This document shows, in pieces, positions 1 to 8,664 of a stretch of DNA of 64,000 bases (its first letter is position 1; every line of letters begins with the position of its first letter). The translations under genes were made by a program, and so were the position numbers. The DNA comes from Rhodococcus sp. CH91. GTDB lineage: Bacteria; Actinomycetota; Actinomycetes; Mycobacteriales; Mycobacteriaceae. The notes under the pieces are model-generated. The model saw nothing but the letters and a program-made list of their open reading frames with translations, did no database searches and was not told the DNA's origin. The DNA is taken from contig NZ_JAKFYR010000004.1 of assembly GCF_022554085.1 (NCBI RefSeq), forward strand, positions 1-64,000. The letters are read 5' to 3'.

Positions 1-1006
1 CACCGGTCGGGACCGCGATCAGGAAGGTCATGAAGGCGAAGAAGGGCAGCAGCACGGCGCCGGTGGCGTACATGTGGTGCGCCCATACCGCGATCGACAG
101 CGCCGCGATGGCGATGGTGGCGTAGACCAGACCGCTGTAACCGAAGATCGGCTTCCGGGAGAAGACCGGGAAGATCTCCGAGACGATGCCGAAGAACGGC
201 AGCGCGATGATGTAGACCTCGGGGTGACCGAAGAACCAGAACAGGTGCTGCCACAGGAGCTCACCACCGGTGGCCGGATCGTAGATGTTGCCGTTGAGCA
301 CGCGGTCGACGATGGCGCCCATGAACGCCGCTGCGAGTAGCGGGAACACGAGCAGCACGAGGATCATCGTGATGAAGATGTTCCACGTGAAGATGGGCAT
401 CCGGAACATCGTCATGCCCGGTGCGCGCATGCACACCACGGTCGTGATCATGTTGACGGCACCGAGGATGGTGCCCAGACCCATGATGGCCAGACCGAGG
501 AACCACAGATTGCCGCCCACACCGGGAGAGTGGATTTCGTCGGAGAGAGGCATGTAGGACGTCCACCCGAAGTCCGCGGGCCCACCGGGCGTGATGAAAC
601 CGTAGGCGACCACGAGAGCGCCGAACAGGAACAGCCAGTAACTGAAGGCGTTCAGACGCGGGAACGCGACATCGGGAGCACCGATCTGCAGCGGCAGGAT
701 GTAGTTCGCGAAACCGAAGACGACCGGCGTCGCGTACATCAGCAGCATGATGCCGCCGTGATTCGTGAACAGCTGGTTGTACTGCTCGTTCGACAGGAAC
801 TGCAGTCCGGGGCGGGCGAGCTCGGCGCGGATGAGCAGTGCCAGCAGACCGCCGAAGAGGAAGAACGAGAAGGACGTGAAGATGTACATCAACCCGAGCT
901 TCTTCGGGTCGGTGGTGGTGATCAGGTCGTGGATCACCGCGCCTTTGGACTTGCGCCGCGGCGGATAGGGGCGCGTGGCCTTGACGGGAGCGACAACCGC
1001 GTTCAT
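1..1006 (-). CDS. ctaD: Cytochrome c oxidase subunit I (partial, 3' end outside window)
   Basis: Catalytic haem/copper subunit of the aa3-type terminal oxidase, an integral membrane protein that reduces O2 at the end of the respiratory chain. About 335 codons are visible from an ATG at 1006 that has GAGGAGG just upstream; the remaining C-terminal part, roughly 240 residues in typical family members, lies outside the window. Visible hallmarks are the actinobacterial N-terminal [12 protein letters not shown], the haem-ligand segment [13 protein letters not shown] and, near residue 260, the CuB-site motif FFGHPEVY. The frame is an unbroken series of hydrophobic segments. It is divergent from the flavin monooxygenase gene; a CRP-like box lies in the shared 293-bp gap, and the stretch TAGTCT (minus strand, 1112-1117) could be its -10 element. 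Confidence 0.96.
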   Translation of the reverse strand, partial: MNAVVAPVKATRPYPPRRKSKGAVIHDLITTTDPKKLGLMYIFTSFSFFLFGGLLALLIRAELARPGLQFLSNEQYNQLFTNHGGIMLLMYATPVVFGFANYILPLQIGAPDVAFPRLNAFSYWLFLFGALVVAYGFITPGGPADFGWTSYMPLSDEIHSPGVGGNLWFLGLAIMGLGTILGAVNMITTVVCMRAPGMTMFRMPIFTWNIFITMILVLLVFPLLAAAFMGAIVDRVLNGNIYDPATGGELLWQHLFWFFGHPEVYIIALPFFGIVSEIFPVFSRKPIFGYSGLVYATIAIAALSIAVWAHHMYATGAVLLPFFAFMTFLIAVPTG

Positions 1007-1230
1007 CGGTCCTCCTCGAGCCGCCCGAGGCGGCAACGGCGCGGTGCGGACGGGAGTCGATGTCCGTGCGAGGCACGGCGATCACCACCCGCGATGCATG
1101 CAGGTGCACCCAGACTAGGCGCTCGACTTCGCCCGTGCACCCGACTTCGGGGGCCGATTTCGGAGCTTCTCGTGCGCGCCGGCGGATCGCCGGTATCCGA
1201 CATGTACAGAGAGGAGAACGTGTTCTACAT

Positions 1231-1246
1231 TGTGACGGTCATCACT
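1231..1246. promoter_or_regulatory. CRP/GlxR-like binding site
   Basis: TGTGA-N6-TCACT, nine of ten positions of the CRP-family consensus TGTGA-N6-TCACA, lies in the 293-bp divergent gap between ctaD (start 1006) and the monooxygenase gene (start 1300). GlxR-type cAMP-responsive regulators of corynebacteria are known to control respiratory oxidase genes. Assignment here rests on the motif and its position only. I see no other strong element in the gap. Confidence 0.5.
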
Positions 1247-1299
1247 GCCCGGCGTGCGCCCCGAGCCCATCCCGTGGCCACACCTCCGAAAGGACGTAC

Positions 1300-2643
1300 A
1301 TGTCGTCGGCACCCACCACCGCGGTCATCGGCGCAGGTATCAGCGGGTTGACCGCCTCGAAGATGCTCTGCGACTACGGGGTGCCCTACGTCTGCTTCGA
1401 GAGCTCCGACCGAGTGGGAGGGAACTGGGCCTTCGGCAATCCCAACGGCCACAGCAGTGCTTATCGCTCCCTGCACATCGACACGTCCAAGCACCAGCTG
1501 TCGTTCAAGGACTATCCGATGCCGGAGTCCTATCCCGACTTTCCGCACCACACGCAGATCAAGCAGTATCTCGACGGCTACACCGACGCCTTCGGCCTGC
1601 GCGAGAACATCGAGTTCCGCAACGGGGTGCGGCACGCGCAGCGCCGTCCCGAGGGCGGATGGCAACTCGACCTCGAGGACGGGAGCACCCGCGAATTCGA
1701 GTTCCTCGTCGTCGCCAACGGGCACCACTGGGACCCGCGCATCCCCGAGTTCCCGGGGCGATTCGCCGGCGAGTCGCTCCACTCCCACCACTACATCGAC
1801 CCTCGCACCCCGATCGAGTTCGCGGGCAGACGCATCCTCGTGGTGGGCATCGGCAACAGCGCCGCCGACATCGCCGTGGAACTGTCGTCGAAGTCGCTGC
1901 AGACGGAGGTGACGCTCTCCACGCGCTCGAGCGCGTGGATCGTCCCGAAGTACATCGCCGGCCGGCCCGCCGACAAGTTCTACCGCACCCTCCCCTACAT
2001 CCCCATGTCGTGGCAACGGAAGGTCGCTCAGATGGGTCAGCCACTGTTGTCGGGGCGCCCCGAGCGGTACGGACTGCCCACACCGAACCACAAGTTCTTC
2101 GAAGCGCACCCCACGCAGTCCGTCGAACTCCCGCTGCGGCTCGGTTCGGGCGACATCGTGCCGAAACCCGACATCGAGCGGTTCGACGATCGCACCGTCC
2201 ACTTCGTCGACGGAACGTCGAGCGAGTTCGACGTGGTCATCTACGCGACCGGCTACAACATCACCTTCCCGTTCTTCGACCCGGAGTTCATCAGCGCTCC
2301 CGACAATCACATCTCTCTGTACAAGCGGATCTTCGCCCCGGGCGTCCCGGATCTCGCATTCGCGGGGTTCGCGCAGGCCACGCCCACACTCTTCCCCTTC
2401 GTCGAATGCCAGGCACGACTGATCGCCACCTACGCGATCGGCCGTTATGCCCTTCCACCGGAAGACGAGATGCGACGGACCATCGTCGAGGATCAGCGCC
2501 GGTACACCGGGCACATGCTCGACCGCCCCCGGCACACGCAGCAACTGGACTACTTCGCCTACGAGTTCGACATCCGGACCCGGGAGCTGCCGAACGGGAT
2601 CGCACGAGCCACCGCCCCGGCGTCCGAGGCAGTCGGGCGATGA
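1300..2643 (+). CDS. Flavin-containing monooxygenase (FMO/Baeyer-Villiger superfamily)
   Basis: 447-residue class B flavoprotein monooxygenase using FAD and NADPH to insert oxygen into a heteroatom- or carbonyl-containing substrate. An FAD-binding GAGISG lies at residues 11-16. The FMO signature FAGESLHSHHY begins at residue 155 and fits FxGxxxHxxxY, not the tryptophan-ended type I Baeyer-Villiger form. A second Rossmann motif GIGNSAADIA follows at about 183, and the FMO motif ATGYN at about 316. Start chosen at the ATG at 1300 because GAAAGGACG precedes it and the first residues run directly into the Rossmann strand; the frame is open further upstream. Its stop overlaps the ATG of the downstream hydrolase (ATGA), so the two are translationally coupled. 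Substrate unknown; some FMOs also catalyse Baeyer-Villiger oxidation. Confidence 0.93.
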   Translation: MSSAPTTAVIGAGISGLTASKMLCDYGVPYVCFESSDRVGGNWAFGNPNGHSSAYRSLHIDTSKHQLSFKDYPMPESYPDFPHHTQIKQYLDGYTDAFGLRENIEFRNGVRHAQRRPEGGWQLDLEDGSTREFEFLVVANGHHWDPRIPEFPGRFAGESLHSHHYIDPRTPIEFAGRRILVVGIGNSAADIAVELSSKSLQTEVTLSTRSSAWIVPKYIAGRPADKFYRTLPYIPMSWQRKVAQMGQPLLSGRPERYGLPTPNHKFFEAHPTQSVELPLRLGSGDIVPKPDIERFDDRTVHFVDGTSSEFDVVIYATGYNITFPFFDPEFISAPDNHISLYKRIFAPGVPDLAFAGFAQATPTLFPFVECQARLIATYAIGRYALPPEDEMRRTIVEDQRRYTGHMLDRPRHTQQLDYFAYEFDIRTRELPNGIARATAPASEAVGR

Positions 2644-3575
2644 CGGGCGGCAGGGACGGCGACATCGCGCCTGGGCGTTCTCTGATCTTCCGATCGGGTG
2701 GCGAGACCGTGCACGCCTGGCATTTCTCCCCCGGCAGCGATGCCCTCGACGTCGACGGGACGGCACCGGTCGTGGTTATGGCCCACGGGCTGGGCGGTAC
2801 CAAGGACTCCGGGCTCGCCCCCTTCGCCGAGTGTTTCGCGGCTGCCGGCATGCACGTACTGGCCTTCGACTACCGCGGGTTCGGCGAGTCTGGGGGCACC
2901 GTCCGCCAGCGTGTCGACATCGACGGGCAGATCTCCGACTACCGGGCCGCGCTGGAGGCCGCACGACATCTCGACGGCGTGGATCCTCGCCGGACGGCCC
3001 TGTGGGGAGCCTCGTTGTCCGGCGGACACGTCCTGACGGTGGCGGCCGGGGAACGAGAGGTCGCGGCCGTCGTATCGCTGACCCCGATCACCGACGGCCT
3101 CGCCGCAGGTGCCCTGGCTCTCCGGCAGCACCCACCGTCGACCCTCCTGCGATCGACGGCCGCGGGCGTCCGCAGCCGGATAGGGTCTGCGGCACGGCGC
3201 GATCCCACCACCATTCCGATCGTGGGACCACCCGGAAGTGTGGCCGCACTGTCGCTCGACGGCTATCACGAGGACTATCTCTCCCTGGCCGGACCGACCT
3301 GGCGCAACGAGATCGACGCCGACATCGTCCTGTCACTCGGCGCCTACCGCCCGTCCCGGTATGCCTCGTCGATCGAGTGCCCCGTCCTCGTGCAGATCGC
3401 GGATTTCGATCGGAGCGCTCCGCCGCACTCCGCCGCGCGGGCGGCCTTCCGCGCCCGCGCCGAAGTACGGCACTATCCGTGCGACCACTTCGACGTCTGG
3501 CCGGGCAAGGACTGGTTCGATCCTGCCGTACGACATCAGATCTCTTTCCTGACACGGCATCTCGACCATCGCTGA
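2640..3575 (+). CDS. Alpha/beta hydrolase
   Basis: 311-residue serine hydrolase. Oxyanion region HGLGG begins at residue 49, nucleophile elbow GASLSGG has Ser125, a probable acid lies in ADFDRS and the catalytic His is in CDHFDVW close to the C-terminus. No signal peptide, so cytoplasmic. The ATG overlaps the monooxygenase stop, and an acyl-CoA ligase gene follows after 43 bp. In this context an esterase or lactonase role on the monooxygenase product, releasing an acid for CoA activation, is a reasonable inference. Family level cannot be refined by eye: thioesterase, carboxylesterase and peptidase-like branches all share these motifs. Confidence 0.9.
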   Translation: MTGGRDGDIAPGRSLIFRSGGETVHAWHFSPGSDALDVDGTAPVVVMAHGLGGTKDSGLAPFAECFAAAGMHVLAFDYRGFGESGGTVRQRVDIDGQISDYRAALEAARHLDGVDPRRTALWGASLSGGHVLTVAAGEREVAAVVSLTPITDGLAAGALALRQHPPSTLLRSTAAGVRSRIGSAARRDPTTIPIVGPPGSVAALSLDGYHEDYLSLAGPTWRNEIDADIVLSLGAYRPSRYASSIECPVLVQIADFDRSAPPHSAARAAFRARAEVRHYPCDHFDVWPGKDWFDPAVRHQISFLTRHLDHR

Positions 3576-3618
3576 GCCCACTTCGAACCCGCTCACCCTT
3601 CGAGACCGCGAGGTGTAC

Positions 3619-5187
3619 ATGGCAGATACAGTCCAGCAGGCGCTACGCGAACTGGTCGAGAACGACACCACCGCCATCGTTCACGACAGCGGCACCTGGA
3701 CCTGGCGCGAGCACCTGGCGGAGGCGTCCGCTCAGGCCTCCGCGCTGTTGTCCGCGATGGACCACGCCGAACCGGTGCACGTGGGCACACTCCTCGGCAA
3801 CACACCCGCGATGCTGCACGCGATCGCCGCGGCCGGGCTCGCAGGCTTCCCCTTGGTCGGCATCAACGACACCCGCCGCGGCGACGGGCTCGCGCAGGAC
3901 ATCCTCCGGGCGGACTGCCGGATCCTGCTGACCGACGCCGAGCACGCTCCCCTGCTCGAGGGCCTGGACCTCGACGGTGTCACCGTCTTCGACGTCACGA
4001 GCCCGCACTGGCGCGCCCTGGTCGACGGCGCCGGACCACTCGAGCCCTATCGCGAAGCCGGTCCGGCCGATCCGTTCATGTTGATCTTCACCTCGGGCAC
4101 CAGCGGGGACCCCAAGCCCGTGATGCTCGCGCACATGATGGTGCTGTTCTCCGGCAGCACCCTCGTCCCGCGATTCTCGATCACGAGTGACGACGTCGTC
4201 TACCTGTCGATGCCGCTGTTCCACTCCAACGCGATCCTCGGCGGGTGGTGCGTGTCGCTGTGCAGTGGCGCGGCGATGGCTCCCGCGAGTTTCTCTGCCT
4301 CGCGCTTTCTCGACGACGTGCGCCGCTACGGTGCGACCTACATGAACTACGTGGGCAAGCCCCTCGCGTACATCCTCGCGACGGTGGAGCGCCCCGACGA
4401 CACCGACAACCCGTTACGCGTGGCGTTCGGCAACGAGGCCACCGATCGGGATATCGAGGAGTTCGGACGGCGCTTCGACTGCACCGTGTGGGACGGTTTC
4501 GGGTCGACGGAGGCCGCGGTGATCATCACCCGCGACGAGGGCACCCCACCGGGATCCATCGGCCGGGGCCTGCCGGGTGTGGACGTCTACGATCCCGACA
4601 CGGTGACGCCCTGCCCGGCAGCAGAATTCGACGCCCATGGTGCATTGGTCAACGCCGACAAGGCCATCGGGGAACTGGTGAACACCCAGGGAGCCGGGTT
4701 CTTCACCGGCTACTACAACGACCCGGTGGCGACGGACGAGCGCCTGCGGGCCGGCATGTTCTGGTCGGGCGATCTCGCCTACAGGGATGCCGACGGCTGG
4801 ATCTACCTCGCCGGTCGCACCGCCGACTGGATGCGGGTGGACGGTGAGAACTTCGCCGCCGCTCCCCTCGAGCGGATCCTGCAGCGACTGCCCCAGGCGA
4901 GCCGGGTCGCCGTGTACGGCGTACCGGACGAACATGTCGGCGACCAGATCATGACCGCCGTGGTGTTGCGGGACGAAACATCACTTGCACCGGAGGAATT
5001 CGCAGAATTCCTCTCGAAGCAGGCCGACCTCTCGCCGAAGGCGTGGCCGAAGTTCGTGCGGGTCGCCGCGGACCTGCCGTCGACCGCGACCAACAAGATC
5101 CTCAAACGCGCCCTGAAGAACGAAGGCGCCACCGCAGGCGACGGGGTGCTGTGGGTGCGTGAGGGACGGAGGTACGTCGCGGCCTGA
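3619..5187 (+). CDS. Acyl-CoA synthetase, FadD17-like
   Basis: 522-residue ANL-superfamily ligase that activates a carboxylic acid through an acyl-adenylate to its CoA thioester. P-loop motif IFTSGTSGDPKPV lies at about residue 155, A5 motif GFGSTEAA, the hinge region GWIYLAGRTADWMRVDGEN, and the C-terminal catalytic lysine region TATNKILKRAL. From memory the N-terminal third (GNTPAMLHAIAAAGLAG, GINDTRRG, ILLTDAEH) resembles mycobacterial FadD17, which I have not checked. Start: ATG at 3619 has GAGGTG six bases upstream; an in-frame GTG at 3613 is possible. Third gene of a probable operon with the monooxygenase and hydrolase; a two-way hairpin follows its stop. Confidence 0.93.
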   Translation: MADTVQQALRELVENDTTAIVHDSGTWTWREHLAEASAQASALLSAMDHAEPVHVGTLLGNTPAMLHAIAAAGLAGFPLVGINDTRRGDGLAQDILRADCRILLTDAEHAPLLEGLDLDGVTVFDVTSPHWRALVDGAGPLEPYREAGPADPFMLIFTSGTSGDPKPVMLAHMMVLFSGSTLVPRFSITSDDVVYLSMPLFHSNAILGGWCVSLCSGAAMAPASFSASRFLDDVRRYGATYMNYVGKPLAYILATVERPDDTDNPLRVAFGNEATDRDIEEFGRRFDCTVWDGFGSTEAAVIITRDEGTPPGSIGRGLPGVDVYDPDTVTPCPAAEFDAHGALVNADKAIGELVNTQGAGFFTGYYNDPVATDERLRAGMFWSGDLAYRDADGWIYLAGRTADWMRVDGENFAAAPLERILQRLPQASRVAVYGVPDEHVGDQIMTAVVLRDETSLAPEEFAEFLSKQADLSPKAWPKFVRVAADLPSTATNKILKRALKNEGATAGDGVLWVREGRRYVAA

Positions 5188-5192
5188 GACGA

Positions 5193-5237
5193 GCGCGAAC
5201 GGCCGGCGGATCGAACCTCCCCCCGGCCGTTTCGCGC
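5193..5237. terminator. Bidirectional intrinsic-type hairpin
   Basis: Arms GCGCGAACGGCCGG (5193-5206) and CCGGCCGTTTCGCGC (5223-5237) pair with one bulged base around a 16-base loop. It fills the 57-bp gap between the convergent acyl-CoA ligase and dioxygenase genes. No T-tract, as is common in high-GC actinobacteria. Confidence 0.7.
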
Positions 5238-5244
5238 ACCGCCG

Positions 5245-6228
5245 TCAGGCGGCGCCGAAACCCGGCAACCGTGAAGGGGTCTCCACCACCGAGTACTCGC
5301 TCGCATCGCCCTGCACGACCCGGCTCGACGCGCCGTCCACACCGACGGGGATGTCACCGGCGAGGGTGATGCGGTGCAGGCGACGGGTGTGCGCACCGAA
5401 GTCGGCGATCCCGTAATGCTGCGTCGCCCTGTTGTCCCAGATGGCAACGTCCCCGTCGGCCCAGGACCACCGGAAAGTGTTCTCCAGTTTGGTGATTCTG
5501 TTCTGGAGCAGCTGGAACAGGGCAGAGGTCTCCGACGTCTTCAGCCCGACGAACTCCTTCACGAAGTGACCGAGCAGCAGGGAACGATCCCCCGTCTCCG
5601 GGTGCACGCGCACGACGGGATGGACCGTCTCGTAGGTATTGCGGCGGAACTCTTCCTGGTACAGCCGCCGCTCCTCGGTCAGAGCCGGATCGGAATCGCC
5701 GGCGTCGAGCTTCTCGGCGTAGTCGTAGAGGTTGGTGTGCACTGCCCACAGCGTGTCGACGAGCGCCCGGAGCGCGTCCGGCAGCTGCTCGTACGCGGCG
5801 GTGGTGGACGCCCACGTCGTCGCACCGCCGTAGGGAGGCAACGTCACCGCACGCAGGATCGAGGCCTTCGGAATGCGATCGACGAAGCTGACATCGGTGT
5901 GCCAGCTGTTGGCGGCACCTTCGATGGGCAACAGCCGCTTACCCTTCGAATGGACGGTGGGGTGCGACTGGGTCGGCGTGCCGAGCAGAGCCGCGAACGC
6001 CCACTGCTCCTCGTCGTCGAGATGTTCCTGTCCCCGGAACACGATCACCTTGTGCACCGCGAGTGCGTAGCGGACGGCCTCGATCGTCTCGGTGGACGAC
6101 GATCCCGACAGGCGCACCCCGTCGATGCGGGCACCGATGTGTTCCCCCAGCCTGGTGACCGCGAGTCCCCCGGCAGCATAGATGTTCTCGGCGACGGCCG
6201 TGTCACGTTCGATGTCGATGATGGTCAT
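5245..6228 (-). CDS. TauD/TfdA-family Fe(II)/2-oxoglutarate dioxygenase, possibly alkyl sulfatase (AtsK-like)
   Basis: 327-residue non-haem iron dioxygenase. The facial triad is visible: His110 and Asp112 in WHTDVSF and distal His271 in [13 protein letters not shown]; Arg286 in [11 protein letters not shown] is the likely 2-oxoglutarate anchor. The C-terminal pattern, tail GDIPVGVDG included, resembles alkyl-sulfate-cleaving AtsK enzymes more than taurine-specific TauD, which would make it a sulfur-scavenging enzyme releasing sulfate and an aldehyde. That subfamily call is from memory. Monocistronic-looking, convergent with the FadD17-like gene; no transporter for a sulfonate or sulfate ester is next to it. 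Confidence 0.9.
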   Translation of the reverse strand: MTIIDIERDTAVAENIYAAGGLAVTRLGEHIGARIDGVRLSGSSSTETIEAVRYALAVHKVIVFRGQEHLDDEEQWAFAALLGTPTQSHPTVHSKGKRLLPIEGAANSWHTDVSFVDRIPKASILRAVTLPPYGGATTWASTTAAYEQLPDALRALVDTLWAVHTNLYDYAEKLDAGDSDPALTEERRLYQEEFRRNTYETVHPVVRVHPETGDRSLLLGHFVKEFVGLKTSETSALFQLLQNRITKLENTFRWSWADGDVAIWDNRATQHYGIADFGAHTRRLHRITLAGDIPVGVDGASSRVVQGDASEYSVVETPSRLPGFGAA

Positions 6229-6369
6229 GCGACTTCCCTTCGATGATCCGGATCGGGCGGTGGTTCCTGCGCCTGATCAGTTCATCGCCATCCGTCGTCC
6301 GAGTCGACGGTTGCGGTCACCGAGATCGGAATCGGGCGGGGGCCTCGTCTCCTCCGGGATCCCGTGCGC

Positions 6370-7092
6370 TCAACCGAGGACTTCGCTCCGCCAGAAGGTG
6401 TCGCAGTCGGGCTCGGTCTCGTGGTCGTCGAAGAAGGTGACGAGGGCGCGCGCCGCCGCTGTGGGGTCGGGAAAACGTCTCCCCTCCATCGGACCTCGGG
6501 TGATCTCGAGTGTGCCGGTCACGGGATCGACGCGCCCCTGCACCCGATACCCGCCGATGTCGGCCGTCACAACGAGGCGGTCGTCGACGATCTCGGGGGC
6601 GGTGGTCCGCGCGACCGGGCGCCCCACCCGCGTAGCCACGACCGGCGTCGCCGTCGTGCCGTGCGCCGGATCCCTGACCGCGTCGAGTGCGAGCAGATCC
6701 CACCGGTCGTGCCCGTGGACGACGTTGCTGCGGGCGATCGGGTGGCTGCCCGTCGGTGTCCGTCCCGGACGGTCGGCGAGCCAGAGCGCGACCTCCTCCT
6801 CGATCCCCGCTTCGATCTCAGCCGAGTCGACCACGTAGAACTCCGGCGAGGTCGGTGCGAGGTCGACGAACACCCAGTACGCGACCCCTGCTCCGTCGGC
6901 GGAGGGAACCCCGTCCTGACGCCTCGCGAGCCAGCCGTCGTTCATCGTCGGACACACGCGTACCACCCGTTCGGACCCGTCGGACCCGCACACCCGCACG
7001 TCCCGTCGTCCGGGGATCGGCTCGGCGCGACCACCACGCGACCGCACCTCGGCCACGAACGCCGCTACACCCTGCCGGGCGATGTCACCCAT
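6370..7092 (-). CDS. Conserved protein of unknown function
   Basis: 240-residue cytoplasmic protein without signal peptide or membrane segment. The N-terminal region (residues 1-60) is basic with short strands. The central stretch YWVFVDLAPTSPEFYVVD followed by acidic helix EAGIEEEVALWL resembles nuclease-fold-like actinobacterial hypothetical proteins, but I cannot identify a catalytic D-ExK set. The C-terminal half is strand-rich (VTADIGGYRVQGRVDPVTG). Start: ATG at 7092 is preceded by AGGAGGAG, stronger than the in-frame codon at 7116. It lies alone, 117 bp downstream of the ParA partner gene and 141 bp upstream of the dioxygenase gene on the same strand. Function unknown. Confidence 0.8.
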   Translation of the reverse strand: MGDIARQGVAAFVAEVRSRGGRAEPIPGRRDVRVCGSDGSERVVRVCPTMNDGWLARRQDGVPSADGAGVAYWVFVDLAPTSPEFYVVDSAEIEAGIEEEVALWLADRPGRTPTGSHPIARSNVVHGHDRWDLLALDAVRDPAHGTTATPVVATRVGRPVARTTAPEIVDDRLVVTADIGGYRVQGRVDPVTGTLEITRGPMEGRRFPDPTAAARALVTFFDDHETEPDCDTFWRSEVLG

Positions 7093-7209
7093 GTCGACTC
7101 CTCCTTCTCCGTGCACACATCGAGCGGTGGAGCGAGGATCGCAGCACGACTCCGAGGTCTCAAGCGACCATACGTGGATACAGCCGGAAGAGAAATGGAT
7201 TGTGATGCG

Positions 7210-7731
7210 TCACCGGAAGGCATCACCCTTGGTGGTGAGGGCCTTGACCCGTTCGACGATGCGATCGTGCAGTTTGGACGGAGTCCTCCAGCGCATCGCG
7301 AGCTTGTCGTAGTCCATGGCGTGCTCGGCGATGATGTCCTTGAGCTGTTCGACCTCGAGAGCCGACAGTTTCTCCCGCAGGGCTACCTCTCCGTGTTCGC
7401 GATACACCGCGAACGGATCGAATGCGCCGGCGGCGCGCCGGCTCCGGCGTACCGCCGGCTTCCGCACCCCGGGCAGCACAGGCGAGAGCGCGGGGGTGTC
7501 GGCAACCGGAGCGGGCGGGGTCGCCGGGGTGGTGTCCAGCGCGGCGCCCAGCGCCTTCGCGAAACGTGGCGTGCGGGCGGCCTCGTCGGCGATCACCTGG
7601 ACGAGCGCCACGAGCGTGCTCGCGGTCCCCGGCGCCGCCTCGTCGAGCCGGAACAGCGCCGCACTCGCCTCGCCGATACGCACGCGCAGACGCGCCCGTG
7701 CCATGTCCACGTCGGTCTCCGGGCCCGTCAC
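7210..7731 (-). CDS. ParA-associated partner protein of unknown function
   Basis: 173 residues. The N-terminal ~70 residues are helical, followed by a proline/alanine-rich linker and basic patch (RKPAVRRSRRAAG). A conserved-looking C-terminal domain then covers about residues 105-173 (FDPFAVYREHGEVALREKL, then helix-rich sequence ending KGDAFR). The GTG start at 7731 overlaps the TGA of the ParA-like gene (GTGA), so the two are co-translated. This is the position a ParB-type or centromere-binding partner would occupy, but no ParB nuclease box, ribbon-helix-helix or clear HTH is visible. Function inferred only from coupling. Confidence 0.82.
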   Translation of the reverse strand: MTGPETDVDMARARLRVRIGEASAALFRLDEAAPGTASTLVALVQVIADEAARTPRFAKALGAALDTTPATPPAPVADTPALSPVLPGVRKPAVRRSRRAAGAFDPFAVYREHGEVALREKLSALEVEQLKDIIAEHAMDYDKLAMRWRTPSKLHDRIVERVKALTTKGDAFR

Positions 7732-8585
7732 AGGTACACCTGCGCATTCATCATGATCGTCTCGGTGAGGATGCGGAGCGCGTCGTACTGACCGGTGTTG
7801 CCGTACTTGCGCTTGAGCGTGCCGTAGGGCACGAATTCGGCGGACGCCGCGATCTGGTTGGCCTCGGGCACCCAGGCGGGGACGACGTTCGCGATCCGTT
7901 CGTCGCGCTGCAACTGCTCGATGATGCTGCGGTGGAGATTCGAGGCACTGCGGTACTTCGTGATGACGAGACCGATCTCGCGCACCGCATGCCCGGATCG
8001 CTGCGCGAACTCCTGAACCTTCTTCTGCAGCTGCGGAATCCCGTAGGTGGACAGGATGTCGGGAATCGTGGGGACGAGATATCCGTCGGCGAGTCGCAAG
8101 CCGTTGAGGGTGAGCATGCCGAGATTGGGCGGGCAGTCGACGAGGATGTAATCGTATCGATCGGCGACCGGCTCGACCGCCGAGAGAAGAACTTCGACGG
8201 GACGGTGCGAACCCGGGTCGGCGTACTGCTGATGACTCAGACCTTCCTGGATCTCCATGAGATCCAGGGACGAGGCGAGCAGATCGAGACCGCGCACCGC
8301 GCGCACAGGCGAGACATCGTGCTGGATCGCCTTCTCGATGTCGAAGTCGCCGGCATCGGGATCGATCGCTGTGCGGAACAGCGCCGCGAGAGTGCGGTCG
8401 AGCTCGTTGAGTTCCTTCCACCGCTCCTCACCGACCATCATCGTGGTGAGATTGGTCTGCGGGTCGAGGTCTATCAGGAGGACCCGCTGCCCGAACTCCG
8501 CCGCCATGAATTCGCCCAGGGCGGCCGTCGTCGTGGTCTTGCCGACGCCACCTTTCAGGTTGATCGTCGCGATTACCCGTGCCAC
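7728..8585 (-). CDS. ParA/Soj-family ATPase (orphan)
   Basis: 285-residue deviant Walker-A ATPase of the ParA/MinD class, which binds DNA or other surfaces and positions cargo. The N-terminal INLKGGVGKTTTT carries the two lysines of the deviant P-loop; the Walker A' segment is LIDLDPQTNLT and the Walker B region is YILVDCPPNLGMLTLNGLR. Start: GTG at 8585 places the P-loop at residues 8-15 with GAGGTG upstream; the frame is open 15 codons further. It is not the chromosomal parAB locus: no parB, gidB or rnpA is nearby. Its only coupled gene is the 173-residue partner. Cargo unknown. Confidence 0.93.
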   Translation of the reverse strand: MARVIATINLKGGVGKTTTTAALGEFMAAEFGQRVLLIDLDPQTNLTTMMVGEERWKELNELDRTLAALFRTAIDPDAGDFDIEKAIQHDVSPVRAVRGLDLLASSLDLMEIQEGLSHQQYADPGSHRPVEVLLSAVEPVADRYDYILVDCPPNLGMLTLNGLRLADGYLVPTIPDILSTYGIPQLQKKVQEFAQRSGHAVREIGLVITKYRSASNLHRSIIEQLQRDERIANVVPAWVPEANQIAASAEFVPYGTLKRKYGNTGQYDALRILTETIMMNAQVYL

Positions 8586-8664
8586 CCCACACCTCTTCGG
8601 GAAAGAACTCGTCACTCGTTTCCCGAGCAAAACTACCCGAAGGTGGACATTCAGGGCATCCGGG

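Noticed and set aside
1216-1226. GAACGTGTTC as a LexA or regulator site
   Set aside because: Only 4-bp arms with a two-base centre; likely chance in this composition.
1225-2766. 513-residue minus-strand frame over the monooxygenase gene
   Set aside because: Shadow of the GC-rich coding strand: no motif, no ribosome-binding site, and the plus frame has clear FMO motifs.
7728-8585. Chromosomal origin-proximal parA
   Set aside because: No parB, gidB, rnpA, rpmH or dnaA genes and no parS-like clusters nearby.
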